Both the position numbers and the translations under genes were made by a program. From positions 30,503,491 to 30,567,490 of the forward strand of contig JAOANR010000012.1 in the NCBI GenBank assembly GCA_030278955.1: DNA of 64,000 bases, given 5' to 3'. This document shows, piece after piece, positions 23,150 through 33,756 of the stretch. The stretch's first letter is position 1, and the number at the start of each line of letters is the position of its first letter. Below the pieces are notes generated by a model. That model worked only from the letters and a program-made list of their open reading frames with translations. It made no database searches and was not told the origin of the DNA. This DNA is from Hygrophila difformis (taxonomy: Eukaryota; Streptophyta; Magnoliopsida; Lamiales; Acanthaceae).

Positions 23150-24648
23150 CCCCGCACATCTGAGTGAATGTAATCCATAATGCCTTTAGTGTTTTGGATT
23201 GCTGTTCCGAACTTCACCCGCGTTTGCTTTCCCAGAACACATTGCTCGCAAAATTCAAGTTTGTAAGTCTTTACACCCTTTAATAATCCTTGCTTTGCCA
23301 GAGTCTGCAAGGATTTTTCCCCAGTATGCCCAAGCCTCATATGTCATAGCTTGGTCATCTCCTCTTCCTTGTCTGCTTCTGATACTGCTGCTGCAATGGC
23401 AACCACTGTATTGCCCTGGAAGTGGTATAAGTTATTTTTCCTTATACCTTTCATGACGACAAGTGCTCCCGAGATCACTTTCATAATCCCATTCTGAATG
23501 TTGATGGAGTGGCCTTTAGCTTCCAAGAGTCCCACAGATATGAGATTCTTAGCAAATTTCGGTATGTACCGAACTTCTGTCAGCACCTTGGTTGTTCCAT
23601 TGTGGTTCTTAAGATATACTGAGCCAACTCCAACTATCTGGCAATATCCGTTGTTGGCTAGGTAGACAACTCCACCGTCAACACTTTCGAGGTTAACAAA
23701 CCACTCCTTCCTAGAACACATGTGGAATGAGAATCCTGAGTCTAGCAACCAGTCGTCAGTGCACGTTACCGATGAGACACAAGCTAAAGAATACTCTGTC
23801 TCATCACTATCAGCAACACAAGCCTCTGCTACCACTTTCCCCTTTTTCTTTTGCAGCTTAGGACAATCTTTCTTCCAATGTCCTTTATCGTGACAAAAGA
23901 TACATTCGTCTTTTGACACTCTGCCTCTTGACTGGGATCTGCCTGTTCTGTCCGGCTTGTACTTGTGGCTACGGCCCCGAACAGTATGGGCTTCACCAGT
24001 CGAACTCCTGTGTTCTAACTTATCCTTCTTTCTGATCTCGTTAGAACATAAGGCAGTGGTAACTTCTTTAATGGAAATTGTTTCCTCTCCAGTCAACATA
24101 CTAAAAATTATATGCTCATATTCATCGGGGACCGAAGCTAACAGTATCAGCGCCTTGTCAACGTCATTTATCTTCTCGTCGAGATTCAACAAATCGGTGA
24201 CCAAAGAATCGAATCTTGTTATGTGTTCACTCATCGTGGTACCGGGCAAATACTGGAATCGATACAGCTTCGTCTTCATGTAGAGCTTGTTCTCCATGCT
24301 CTTTTTCATGTATTTATCCTCCAGTTCTTTCCACAGTCTGTGCGCCATTGTCTCTCTCATAAGCGGATACTTCTGCTCCTTTGAGAGACATAGTCGAATT
24401 GTACTACACGCAAGACGGTTGATCATCGTCCAGTCTTTATCATCAACACCATCTGGTTTGGTTTCTTCAAGTGCCTCATCCAGCTCATGCTGGTACAAGA
24501 TGTCCAACACCTCGCACTGCCACATACAAAAATTATTGGTACCGTCGAATTTTTTGACGTCAAATTTGGCATTTGAAACCATCGTCCGTGACGATGTCAC
24601 CAACGGCTTCGAATCTGAAGATGACGTTTCACCGGACCAATCCGCCAT
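23150..24648 (-). pseudogene. Copia gag-protease and start of integrase
   Basis: The frame from 24648 to 23344 gives a Tork/Tnt1-style Gag. It has KFDGTNNFCMWQ near residue 35, a CCHC zinc knuckle (CIFCHDKGHWKKDC) near residue 250, then the aspartic protease motif DSG near residue 305. A TGA near 23342 breaks the frame just before the GAG-pre-integrase zinc-binding block (MRLGHTGEKSL, then CEQCVLGK). The LARD enters at DYIHSDVRGT, so the gene resumes at 8862. The Gag part is otherwise intact. Confidence 0.9.
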
Positions 24649-24757
24649 TTCTGCTTCAAAGATTAATTAATAGCTCACAAACGGTAGCTCAACCGAGATG
24701 TGTTTCTGATGTGGAAGATCAGCTTAGCTGCGACCACAGAGCATACTATGCAAACAA

Positions 24758-24770
24758 GGCTTTGATACCA
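24758..24770 (-). promoter_or_regulatory. Copia primer binding site, initiator tRNA-Met
   Basis: On the minus strand TGGTATCAAAGCC, two bases from the LTR end, matches the usual plant Copia primer site for initiator tRNA-Met except at one base. Confidence 0.85.
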
Positions 24771-24772
24771 AT

Positions 24773-25247
24773 TGTTGTGGAAATCGGGTTAGCTTTCACC
24801 AAAATTATACCCGAATAATAGAGCTATTAACTAAACAATAAATAGAACACCAAGATTTAACGAGGTTCGGCACAAATATGCCTAAGTCCTCCGGGCCCCA
24901 CCGAATAATTATTCCAATATGAGGGAGAAACAATATTACAAAAGGCTATAGGAAATAATCCTATACCGCAAAACCCTTTCGACGAGAAAGACTCATAAAG
25001 GCTAAAATATAAACTACACTGGGAAGGGATTTACAAAGGCAGACAAGCTCCTTTGCTTTTGCTCTCTGCTTTGTTGCTTGGGGTGGGATCACTTTTGCAA
25101 TGAACTAGCCTGTATTTATAGGCATCAATTGCAGCAATTAAATGAATAGTAGAAGGCGAAATTTGTACAGTATACACACGTTCACAAAATTCAGTCAAAC
25201 AATTCACCTACCAAAATTAATGCGGTGGGACGGACCACGTTTGTACA
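24773..25247 (-). repeat. Copia 5' LTR
   Basis: 475 bp, the partner of 5780-6254. A minus-strand TATA box (TATAAATA, about 25113-25120) is expected to start the Copia transcript leftwards. Confidence 0.95.
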
Positions 25248-25252
25248 CAAAT

Positions 25253-26212
25253 ATATGACAATAGTGAATCATTTAATATTTCATCACCCATATGATATCA
25301 CAATTAGGATTTGAGAATCTTCATCGTAGGAAAGACTCTTTTTACTATTGCAATTGTCACAAGCAAAATTAAGGATAGTTTGATAAATAAATATACCAAA
25401 GGATAGGCATTATCCATATTTTTTTCAACCAACTTTTAAATAAGAATGCTATTTCAAAGAACATATGAGAAATCAGGATCCTGATATCTCTAATACAGTT
25501 TGTTGATTTTCAAGCACTTCAGGGGCAACATTATCTCACTCGTATGGATAAAACAAATAAAGGGTAATTTACAAAACCAACTTCAACAAATGTAACATAA
25601 AATTTGGCGAAAAAAAAAATACAACATAAAAACAAACTCAAAGAAAAACATATTTCTCAAAAGAGTAATGGCTTAATTGACCACTATACAATGCAATTTT
25701 ACCAATTTACTCAAGATAATTTAGTACACTAACAACCAAATAAAACAAATTAATCAATGTCTCTATTTAAAATAATAAGAATTTTAAATTTATTCAAAAA
25801 AATAATTTAAAATATATAAAATAATTATTTTTTTTTAAAGTGAGGTGGGTTAGTTGACCCCCTCAAGTGGCCTGTATTCGCAACTGGTTAAAAAGATTTA
25901 TTGAATTACGTGAAATGAAGGAATGTTGCAACTTTTTTAAAACAGAGGGAGTACATGATATTATTACCTATGTAAAAAATGTATCTCCACGTATAATTTA
26001 ATTTAATTTAATTTTATATGTTTCTTTTAGCTTTTATAATTGAATGAACACTCTTTTATCCCTGAACCAAATTTTTGAACCATTCAATTTAGCGGATATC
26101 AAATAGCCCATTGCTCTCTTAGAAAAATACTCTATATAAAACAAAACCATCATTACCCTCGATTTCCTCAACAGCAAAAAGCAAAAGATAAATATAATTA
26201 ATGCAAAGTTCG
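25253..26212. other. remainder of MITEs and intergenic DNA
   Basis: Up to 25886 this is the right part of the hAT-like MITE, then 25895-25951 is the end of the Stowaway MITE. The rest, to the end of the DnaJ-like gene at 26213, is AT-rich with nothing recognised; it will include the gene's 3' untranslated region. Confidence 0.6.
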
Positions 26213-28194
26213 TTAAAAATAATTTTCCAAGACATTGGCAATTTGATATCTCTGTTCATTGCTCAAGTGACTAGGGAATGAGACTATGATCTTGAGCCTT
26301 AGGTCGCCTCTCTTCCCTTGTTTTGATCGAGGCATACCCTGTCCCGCAATGGTTGTCTCATACCCAGGATATATGACGCCATCATCATCCATTGTAAACT
26401 TCAATTGTTCACCGCCTAATAGTGGTACAGACATTGTGCATTCTGTAAGAGCTTGAAGCAGTGAGATCTCCATTACAAGCTCTAAGTCATCACCTTTTCG
26501 TTCATATAAAGGATGCCTTTTCTCTTCAATTTCAAAAACAAGGTCTGCTGGTAGGGTTCCCGGTTTTTCGTCGCCTTTTCCTTCAAATATGATCTTTGTT
26601 CCCTTTCTCCACCCGGGTTTCACCTTAATCATTAGTACATCTTCCTCTTGAATGATTAACCTAAAGTTCATGTAAGATGTCAGAAATTGAATTACATCCC
26701 ATATATACTATAATTGAACAAAAAATAGTTCTTTTATCATATATGCAAAGTATATTCATATTACCATGACTCTCTCTTAATCAGACGATACATTACATTA
26801 ATACGGATAGGATGTCTTAACCCAAAATAAATTGGCAATGGATAGAGTGACTCGTCTCCATATGAGTAAGGGGGCCCATCATTTAAGCGATGTGGAACAT
26901 TTTTCAACATACCCCTCCAGATGAATTCATCTCGAAATGATCCCACATTGAGATCGAAATGTATCCAATTTAGATGCTCATGGTTTTAACAATGTTACAT
27001 TTCGGATAGGAGGTTCCAGCAGAATTGAAACTAATTGATAATAAGTGAAATGACTACTCTCCATATAGATGAAGGGGTTGCCCACCATTTAAGCCATGTG
27101 CAACATTTTTCAATCATGGCATTATTTCTCAACTACAATACGAGTGTGTAATAAGCAATTACTTTGAAACAATATTACCTTCATCTGGCATAAATTTGAC
27201 ATATTAACAAAAAAAAAATATTAACATAATGAGGATAGTCTAGAAACTATAAAAATAAAATGCACATTGAGTAACCTGCTTTTTCAGTGCAGTTCAAAAT
27301 GAAAAATTCAACTTCTATTCATATGTTACGAAATTTAGATGTGCGATAAAAGGACAGTAATTTAGATATCAAAATATATTGTGTATTAAGGTTAGCATGC
27401 GTTACAATATATGCTTTTACGTACCCGTTGCTTGACAAGGCTTCCCTTTTGATATTAATCTTCTTCATACACCCAAAGCATAGCTCCTCCAGGCTACACT
27501 CCAATTTCTTCTCCACCGGTGGTGGCTTCCGTCGCACCTTCGACTGTGAGAAGAATATGGGTGTGGTCGTCATCGGACTTACGACCTTGGGCGTACTCAC
27601 TTCTGGAAAACCCCCATTGGCGTCTGTTGCTTTTGAACTATTATTCACCTCAGAGTTGGAGGTTGAACTCGTGCAAAAACTTGGGTTAGGCCCAGAGCTG
27701 ATCCGACTGGTGGTTCGCACAACCAGCGTGGGGCTCGAAATGTGAAGCTCTTCATCATCATCGAACGAAGGAAAGTCCTTTGATTTGGTAGTATCTTTAG
27801 ATAAGGTTGGGGTGGGCATTGGGCTAATACTACTTGTGGTTCGGACAAGGAGTCTAGGGCTGGAAATAACAAATTCTTGTTTATGAAAATTAGGGGAATG
27901 GGAATTGAAATGGGAGATGCAGGTGGTTGATTGGGGGATATTGATGTGTGGGATGGAGCCACCAACTTTTGCACTAATGGTTCGGGACAAGAGCTTGGGT
28001 CCAGAAATGTTAAACTTTTCGTGGTCGTCCTTATGGGAGGCTCGATGGTTTTGGTTTTGATTATGATGGCGATCATACTGCCATTTGTGGATGAGAGATT
28101 TGTACGATTTGCACAAGTCTTTAAATGAGACAGAACTTTGACTTGATAAATTGATGTCGGTGTCTGTTTCTACTGATTTTGAAAGATCCTCCAT
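26213..28194 (-). CDS. DnaJ/HSP40-like protein lacking the HPD motif, two exons
   Basis: Exon 1 is 28194-27425 and exon 2 is 26660-26213, with intron 27424-26661 (donor GG/GTACGT, acceptor TTTAG/G). The phase is preserved and the product is 405 residues. The C-terminal ~190 residues are a type II DnaJ peptide-binding domain: CSLEELCFGC, IKVKPGWRKGTKI, and ADLVFEIEEKRHP. The N-terminus has only a weak J-domain trace (SFKDLCKSYKSLIHKW, residues 23-38) followed by QYD where HPD is expected, so it should not stimulate Hsp70 ATPase in the normal way. Three copies of an ISxPxLLxRTxS motif (about residues 63, 110 and 152) lie in the linker. Arabidopsis has HSP40-like peptide-binding proteins without a J domain. 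The probable role is a chaperone-type client-binding protein in the cytosol, by inference. A GA repeat and TATATA-like sequence lie just upstream. Confidence 0.85.
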
Positions 28195-28527
28195 AAGAGA
28201 AACTAGAGGTTGAAGAACATATGAGAGAGAGAGAGAGAGAGAGATATATAGAGGGGGGGAGAGGAAAGGAAAGGATTGAATTGGGAGAAAGAAGGTATGG
28301 TTTCTTGTGAAGGGTGCTTGAGAAAAGAAATATTCTTGAAATGTCCTATGAGCAGAATATTAGATGGTTTTTATTTTTTTGTTTTTTTCAATCAATGATG
28401 GTATGAAGGGGGTGCGATAAAACACTGAATAGAGCTTATATTGCGCCACTCTTTGCGTTGGCTCTCTCTCTCTCTCTCATATTTAGCTCTCAAATAAAAT
28501 ACTATCTTATTATATTATCGCAGCTAA
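28195..28527 (-). promoter_or_regulatory. upstream region of the DnaJ-like gene
   Basis: Contains a GA microsatellite (about 28226-28245; CT on the gene's strand) followed upstream by TATATA-like sequence, and a second CT run at about 28463-28480. CT-rich leaders are common in plant promoters and untranslated leaders. The transcription start is not determinable here. Confidence 0.4.
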
Positions 28528-28909
28528 GAGGTGTTTGTTTATGCATTTTCGGACAGATTATCTGATTATTGCGTTTTCAAAACACAAATAATCATTTAAT
28601 CATGTTTGTGTACTAATTTTCAATAATCTATTATTTGCGTTTTGAGGGAATGAAAACGCTATTTTCTTGCAGCTATATTTTGGTGCTGCAAGAAAATTGC
28701 GTTTAGCCAAAATAGATTTTATCATATTATTGCCTATGAAAAATACAAATCCAAACACTTTTTAATGATTATATGATTATTGCGATTTGTAACAGCATAA
28801 GCTGATCCAAACACTTAATTTTCTACAGCACGTTTTGTTACAGCAATTATCTGATTATCCATTTTCTAAACGCTACAGCACTTTTTAAAACGCACATCCA
28901 AACACCCTC
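28528..28909. mobile_element. Tourist-like MITE upstream of the DnaJ-like gene
   Basis: The ends GAGGTGTTTGTTTATGC and, reverse-complemented, GAGGGTGTTTGGATGTGC are inverted repeats. TAA flanks it at 28525-28527 and 28910-28912. The interior repeats ATTATCTGATTATTGCG-like strings in both orientations. It lies about 330 bp from the gene's ATG. Confidence 0.8.
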
Positions 28910-29129
28910 TAAATATGTTTAAAAACGAATGGTTGTAATATAATTTGGAGTAGATCATTATTACCTCCATGGTGGAACATCATTTGCATGTACAATTTAA
29001 ATTATCAACTTATGTAATAAATCCATGGTGGTTTTGTGGGGTGAGAGCTTTGATGTTCTGTGATGAGGCAAGTACATGTTATATACTTGGGTATACTACA
29101 AGAAAAAACGTGTTTTGCGACGAACTTTT

Positions 29130-29560
29130 CTGAGGACATGTCCTCCCTAAACTAGATTTTCCGAGGACTAGTCCTCACTTTACAGTCCACGGCGAAATCT
29201 CCCTCGCAGAATACTTTTCGAGGAAATTTCCGAGGACAACCGTTCCGACCACTTTTCCGAGATTTAGTCCTCGGAAACGTCCAGGTTTGGACCCGGTTCT
29301 TGCTACCTGGATAACCAATAAGAGTTCCTAGGTAGAGTCGTCGTAAAATATTCCGAGGACTTGTCCTCCATAATTGCCTAAGGAAATCCGATTTAATTTC
29401 CCGATCCAAAATACAAAGTTTCCGAGGACTAGTCCTCAATTCCTCACTCGGTATATGTTCCAAGTACTAGTCCTCGGAAATGCGTCGCGTATGACCTGCA
29501 CTCACTAAACCCGATTCAATTGTTCCGAGGACTAGTCCTCGGTAATGTCTTCGGAAACTA
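29130..29560. repeat. CACTA subterminal palindrome array
   Basis: About eight copies, full or partial, of the self-complementary CCGAGGACTAGTCCTCGG (clear ones at about 29159-29175, 29418-29435, 29525-29542). In CACTA elements such repeats are the binding sites of the TNPA-type protein. They are spaced irregularly at 30-80 bp. Confidence 0.85.
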
Positions 29561-29897
29561 GTGGCATCCAGTCCCTAACGGGTCTGTTTTGGCGCCTCCA
29601 GAGCACCTATAATCACCAATATTCAAAACGAACAACCATATACACGAGAAAACAGAGAAGCCAACAAAGAAAACCTCTATTCAACAACATTCATCCCAAA
29701 GACGACAATCAACAACTACAACAATCAAAAAGTGTAGGGACAACAAAAGTCTCAACAACAGAACATATGCAAAACCTTGGTCCTTGACAAAATACCTAAC
29801 GCAAGTTTCATAAGTTGGAACGTACGTGATCCAATGGTCTTCACATCAACATAATTCATAACATTACTACGATAATGAAATCCTAAGTCATGTCATC

Positions 29898-30918
29898 TTA
29901 GTCATCACCATCAGGGCCATTATTCGGGCCTCTATGACTACGCGAGTGAAGGACTTCCTCTTCAAGGGCTTTTAATCGTGCAACGACTCCTTGGAATTTT
30001 TCATGGCTGACCTGAGGAGCAGGTGGTGCAGGCGGTCGTGGGGGATAGGGAGGAGCTGGACGTCGAGCAATCTTGCGAGCCCCTGGTAATGCAATGTCAT
30101 CTACTAACGACCCAATACCAAATATACGTTGCTGGTGGTTCTTCCCACCACTAGCAGCATAGTATGCAGCACTCGGGTCTACCTCCCCATGTTGTGTAGC
30201 CATCTCTTGCGAAGCTACCTCAAATTTTTTCTGTTGGATAGAACCATTTACACAATTATTATAAACAATTTTAATAGACAAGAACCAGGAACAATTTAAA
30301 GAGATAAGAAAATATGTACAGTTAATTATATTGTAAGTTAACCTACCATAAGATTCTCTGTCTTCTCCGTGACAAAAGTCTCAACTTTCTTGTACTTAAG
30401 AGTTTCCGCAAATACCTCAATATGCGACGGCGCCTTCCCATCAATCGTCTTTAAAATAATATGATAAAATGTGATTATGCAAATGATTCGGAAGTGACTT
30501 TCTTCAATTATTTTTAAACAAATACGAAGTTAGCACGTGAATATGCAACTGAATTAACCTATCAGCATTCCAGTTTCTCCGCAACCTCAGTGTGCAAGCG
30601 AGAACCTACAGTGTGAGTTGGCTTTGCTGGTGCTGTGGGGTCTCCGCCACGGCGATTCTTCTTATTCCTCGCATAAAGCTCTTTCTTCTCTTCTGAGTCC
30701 CAAACCTGACACCACGATTGCCAATACTCATCCCTCATCCCAGCGGGCTTCTTTCTCTTGTTCCGTATCTCTGATGTCCAGTCCATGTATCTGGCCTGCA
30801 GCTTCGAAGCCCAGTGCTGCCTTACCTGAGAGTAATACTCATCCTCAAATATGACTTGTCGCTGCGAAGTACAAGAAAACAAGATGAATTCAGGAATCAA
30901 TTTGTTGCTATTCCACAC
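29898..30918 (-). pseudogene. CACTA second-ORF (Ptta/En/Spm, Transposase_24-type) remnant
   Basis: Two exon-like pieces on the minus strand. The first (30918-30562) contains YWQSWCQVW and KELYARNKKNRRGGDP, ending near HTVGSR, which is typical of the plant Ptta/En/Spm transposase family. The second (30281-29898) has VDPSAAYYAASGGKNHQQRIFGIGS, then a proline-rich run and a short coiled-coil-like tail. The two are separated by an intron-like gap with AT-rich ends. Family assignment is firm; whether the gene still works is unknown. Confidence 0.7.
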
Positions 30919-30947
30919 TAGATTTAAAAACTCCCAAAAATTTAGTG

Positions 30948-31193
30948 TTAAAAGTATTCTTCCCCGTGATGATACCAGGTTTCATAACCTGGAGTGAACC
31001 CCTTCATCAATACGTGCATTCTAACGGTCTCCACAGGCTTCATTGTCTTATGCTTGCATTGTTTGCATGGACACCTTATTTCACCATTTGATCGGTCTAA
31101 TGTAGGATGCGACAAACAGTGGTCTATGAATCCCGACACACCTTTCATGTATGCTTCCGAAATGTATCCACGTTCATCATACTTTTGATACAT
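30948..31193 (-). pseudogene. CACTA transposase-associated domain fragment
   Basis: 81 residues containing the Transpos_assoc pattern: GVSGFIDHCLSHP, then IRCPCKQCKHK and VRMHVLMKGFTPGYETWYHHGE. In complete elements this domain precedes the TNP2 catalytic part, which is absent here. It lies directly beside the second-ORF remnant, suggesting an internal deletion joined the two. Confidence 0.75.
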
Positions 31194-31554
31194 CCACGAG
31201 CGGTCCTTGAGTTAGTCTTAGAATTTCAAGAACTTGTTTCAAGTCACTTGATTAGCCTAAATGATCCTTATTTTCCTACTTAATTATCCTAGCCTCGTTA
31301 CAACCTAATTGAAAGACCCATTGATTCCTTATGACAAATCTTAAGTGTAGTTATTACATTATTGTGTTACAAATTTATAGCGATTATTGCTTGCCTTGGT
31401 ATTGATGATTTATACTCATTTCATATGAGAACACTTTATATACATATACACATGTACTTGGTGTGAAACTTGGTGAGGTTTGAGTTGCATAGTAGTGGTA
31501 GTATTCAGGGGACGAATAAAACTTCATTTTGATGTTTGCTTGAGTTTGTGGTTG
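31194..31554. other. intergenic DNA, nothing recognised
   Basis: I see no gene, and no right CACTA terminus (which would read TTTTCTTGTAGTG) could be found here. Confidence 0.4.
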
Positions 31555-31562
31555 GTTGTAGT

Positions 31563-32122
31563 CATTGTTTTAAATATCCCCGAAATTTCTGAAATTTCGA
31601 CTGAAATTTCGGATTTCGGAACACTCCGAAGCAAAATTTCACATGCAATATTTTTTTGCAAAATTTCCATCGAAATTTCGCCCGAAATCCGAAATTTCCC
31701 GAAATTTGACCGAAATTTCCCGAAATTTTTTAAAAAAAATATATTTTTCTAAATTTTAAAAATATGTTTTTTTAAAAAAAATTAAAAATTAAAATTTATG
31801 TTTCAACCCATATTGATGATGTCATCCAATTAACTTGTTTATCAATTTTAAGTCTCTTATCAATCAACATAGTGCATGATATCAATAATATTATTAGCAT
31901 ATTATATCATTAAATGAGTATTGTTAGCATATTACTAATTTATATAGCAACAGAGATGAGGAATTTTGAAATATCTTCATTTTTATCATCTCAGAAACTC
32001 GAATTAGTTTTCTAAAAAAATTACAAATATCTCCAAAATTTCCCCCGAAACTCAAATGTCTTCGAAATTTCCCTAAATTTATATGTCCGATATAGATACC
32101 GAAACCGATATTTAAAACCTTG
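31563..32122. mobile_element. hAT-like MITE with GAAATTTCG repeats
   Basis: The ends CATTGTTTTAAATATC and, reverse-complemented, CAAGGTTTTAAATATC match at 14 of 16 positions. The 8-bp duplication GTTGTAGT is perfect (31555-31562, 32123-32130). The left half repeats the self-complementary string CGAAATTTC many times between 31585 and 31730; the right end has a few copies. Non-coding. Confidence 0.8.
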
Positions 32123-32130
32123 GTTGTAGT

Positions 32131-33022
32131 TTAGTTTATAGACATTTTGATGGCTATTATGTGTGTTAAGTACTTCTAGATCTTAGTTCTACCATGTTCG
32201 GAGACGAACAAGATTTAGAGTGATGATGTTGATACATTGCACAAAGTGTATATTTACTTGTATTTAAATAATGAGTTAAATGATTAATTGGTAGAAATTG
32301 AGTGATTATTTGTTAAAAATATTGATTTTGAGTGATTATTTGTTAAAAATATTGATTTTGAGTGATTATGGAAATTGTAATCTCTTTGCATGACTTGATG
32401 CATTTTTAATGTGTTTTATGTTTAGATTGCATGTTTTTAGGTGTTTTAACGAAAGAAAAAGATAAGAGGGACTAAAATAAATTCAATTGGAGCTCTTAAA
32501 CTCGAAGAACAAAGAAAAATGTTGAAAACGGTCTGCAAAACGCGACAAGTGCGGGTTTAGCGCCTGCATGGAGCACCACCACGAGCTCAGTGCATGCTGC
32601 GGAGTTTGGGTGCGCTCCTAGCACATGCATCGTCGTTGTTGAGCCAATGTTGGCCAGAATTAGGGTTTCAACACTCTCGAGTATAAACAACACAATTTTC
32701 ATCTGATTAAGGGTTATTGCTTCATTCCATAGTGTAGACATCCACCATCCATCTACTGATCACATTGATTCATCATCCAAGCAAGGAGAAGAGAGTTCGC
32801 AACTGAGAAGTTCAAGGCAAGAGCTAGAGAAAGACATACCATTGAAGATCTGAGAAAATTTCTACACGAGTGTTACTTTCCAATTGAATCGCATGACTAT
32901 GTTTTTCATTACTGTGTTTTTGGATCCATCCAAGTAACATTATACTCCCATTATCACATCCACAAAATTTAGATAAGTAACATTATGCTTCAAAATTTAG
33001 CCAATCATTATCACATCCGACC
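32131..33022. other. intergenic DNA with a 30-bp tandem repeat
   Basis: A unit of 30 bp starting AGTGATTATTTG is present about 2.3 times at 32301-32370. The open frame at 32496-32741 has no recognisable family. Nothing else is supported. Confidence 0.5.
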
Positions 33023-33030
33023 CATCCAAG

Positions 33031-33350
33031 TAGGGGTGCCAATTTTGGACATGACCCGAAAATACGAACCCGACCGACACGAATCCGATGCAGTTTTGGA
33101 TTTTTTGAGTTTAGTCGTTTTTGGTTTCTCTAATCCGAAATTCGACCTAAAAATTTTCATGTGTTATTCGAATTTGGTATTTCAAGTTCATTTCGGGTTT
33201 CGGGTTGTGTTCGGGATTACATATTTTGTGTTATACCCTTATTAACACTTGACACGAACACGACCCGAACCTTTGAAACCTGAAACGACCCGACCAACCT
33301 GACCGAAACATGACACTAACACAACCCGAAACCTGAAATTGACACCCCTA
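33031..33350. mobile_element. hAT-like MITE with CCCGA repeats
   Basis: The ends TAGGGGTGCCAATTT and, reverse-complemented, TAGGGGTGTCAATTT are 14 of 15 identical. A perfect 8-bp duplication, CATCCAAG, lies at 33023-33030 and 33351-33358. The interior is rich in GACCCGA and its relatives on both strands. Non-coding. Confidence 0.85.
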
Positions 33351-33454
33351 CATCCAAGTAGGGATAATACTCCCTCAATCCCACTAATTTCGTCTCACTT
33401 TTCTTTTTGGTTCGCCCATCACAATTGTAATATTTCCTGTTTAGAAAATAATTA

Positions 33455-33716
33455 CTTCCTCCGTTTTTTAAAGATAGCTACATTGGGAAATATGACACTA
33501 TTGATACAAACATTTTAACTTGAAGTTTTATCATAGTTATATAAGTTAAAATATAGCCAAGTGAGATTTGTTAGATTCGTCTCGTCTTATAGTTTTTAAA
33601 TATCAAACTTTTAAAATTTTTACTTGTACCGAATTTGAGTTATTAATAATTAAAATATGCATTAGACTGCGTGCTGGGTGAGTCTGTATAAAAAAAAAAC
33701 CAAAAAACTGAGGAAG
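33455..33716. mobile_element. Stowaway MITE, same family as 40318-40549
   Basis: The ends CTTCCTCCGTTTTTTAA and, reverse-complemented, CTTCCTCAGTTTTTTGG pair, and TA flanks it on both sides (33453-33454, 33717-33718). The interior AGATTCGTCTCGTCT and ATATGCATTAGACTGCGTG segments are shared with 40318-40549. Confidence 0.85.
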
Positions 33717-33756
33717 TATATATAATTTAACTACCGAACATACTCAATCACATTAC

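Larger units (their letters stand above)
5780..25247 (-). mobile_element. Ty1/Copia retrotransposon, Tork/Tnt1-like, split by a LARD
   Basis: Two 475-bp LTRs (5780-6254 and 24773-25247) are flanked by a perfect 5-bp duplication, CAAAT (5775-5779, 25248-25252). The initiator-Met tRNA primer site beside the right LTR shows the element runs right to left. Without the LARD and its extra 5-bp duplication it is about 5.2 kb, a normal Copia length. The order of domains is gag, protease, integrase, reverse transcriptase, RNase H, as in Copia. The two LTRs differ at roughly 15 positions by eye, so this is an older insertion than the LARD. Several stops and shifts disable the polyprotein. Confidence 0.95.
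5623..25886. mobile_element. hAT-like MITE (~0.8 kb), split by the Copia element
   Basis: The left end is CAGTGGCGATTCTAGGA and the right end, reverse-complemented, CAGTTGCGAATACAGG. The 8-bp duplication GTTAAAAA is perfect (5615-5622, 25887-25894). The native parts are 5623-5779 and 25253-25886. The element is non-coding. It sits inside the Stowaway MITE and was later hit by the Copia element. Confidence 0.8.
5421..25951. mobile_element. Stowaway MITE (259 bp), split by nested insertions
   Basis: The left end CTCCCTCCGTTTTT and the right end, reverse-complemented, CTCCCTCTGTTTT are Stowaway (Tc1/mariner) inverted repeats. TA lies on each side (5419-5420, 25952-25953). The native element is only 5421-5614 plus 25895-25951; everything between is the inserted hAT-like MITE and its cargo. 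The internal ATAGTCAAGTGGGATCTTATTAG-like segment is shared with the MITEs at 33455-33716 and 40318-40549, so the three are one family. Confidence 0.8.
29094..31193 (-). mobile_element. CACTA (En/Spm) element remnant
   Basis: The left end TACTACAAGAAAAAA is one base from the canonical CACTACAAGAAAA terminus. From 29130 to 29560 it is followed by repeated palindromes on CCGAGGACTAGTCCTCGG, typical of CACTA subterminal repeats. Three minus-strand coding pieces follow (29898-30281, 30562-30918, 30948-31193). No TNP2 catalytic domain and no right terminus is seen, so this is a truncated or internally deleted copy. Confidence 0.8.
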
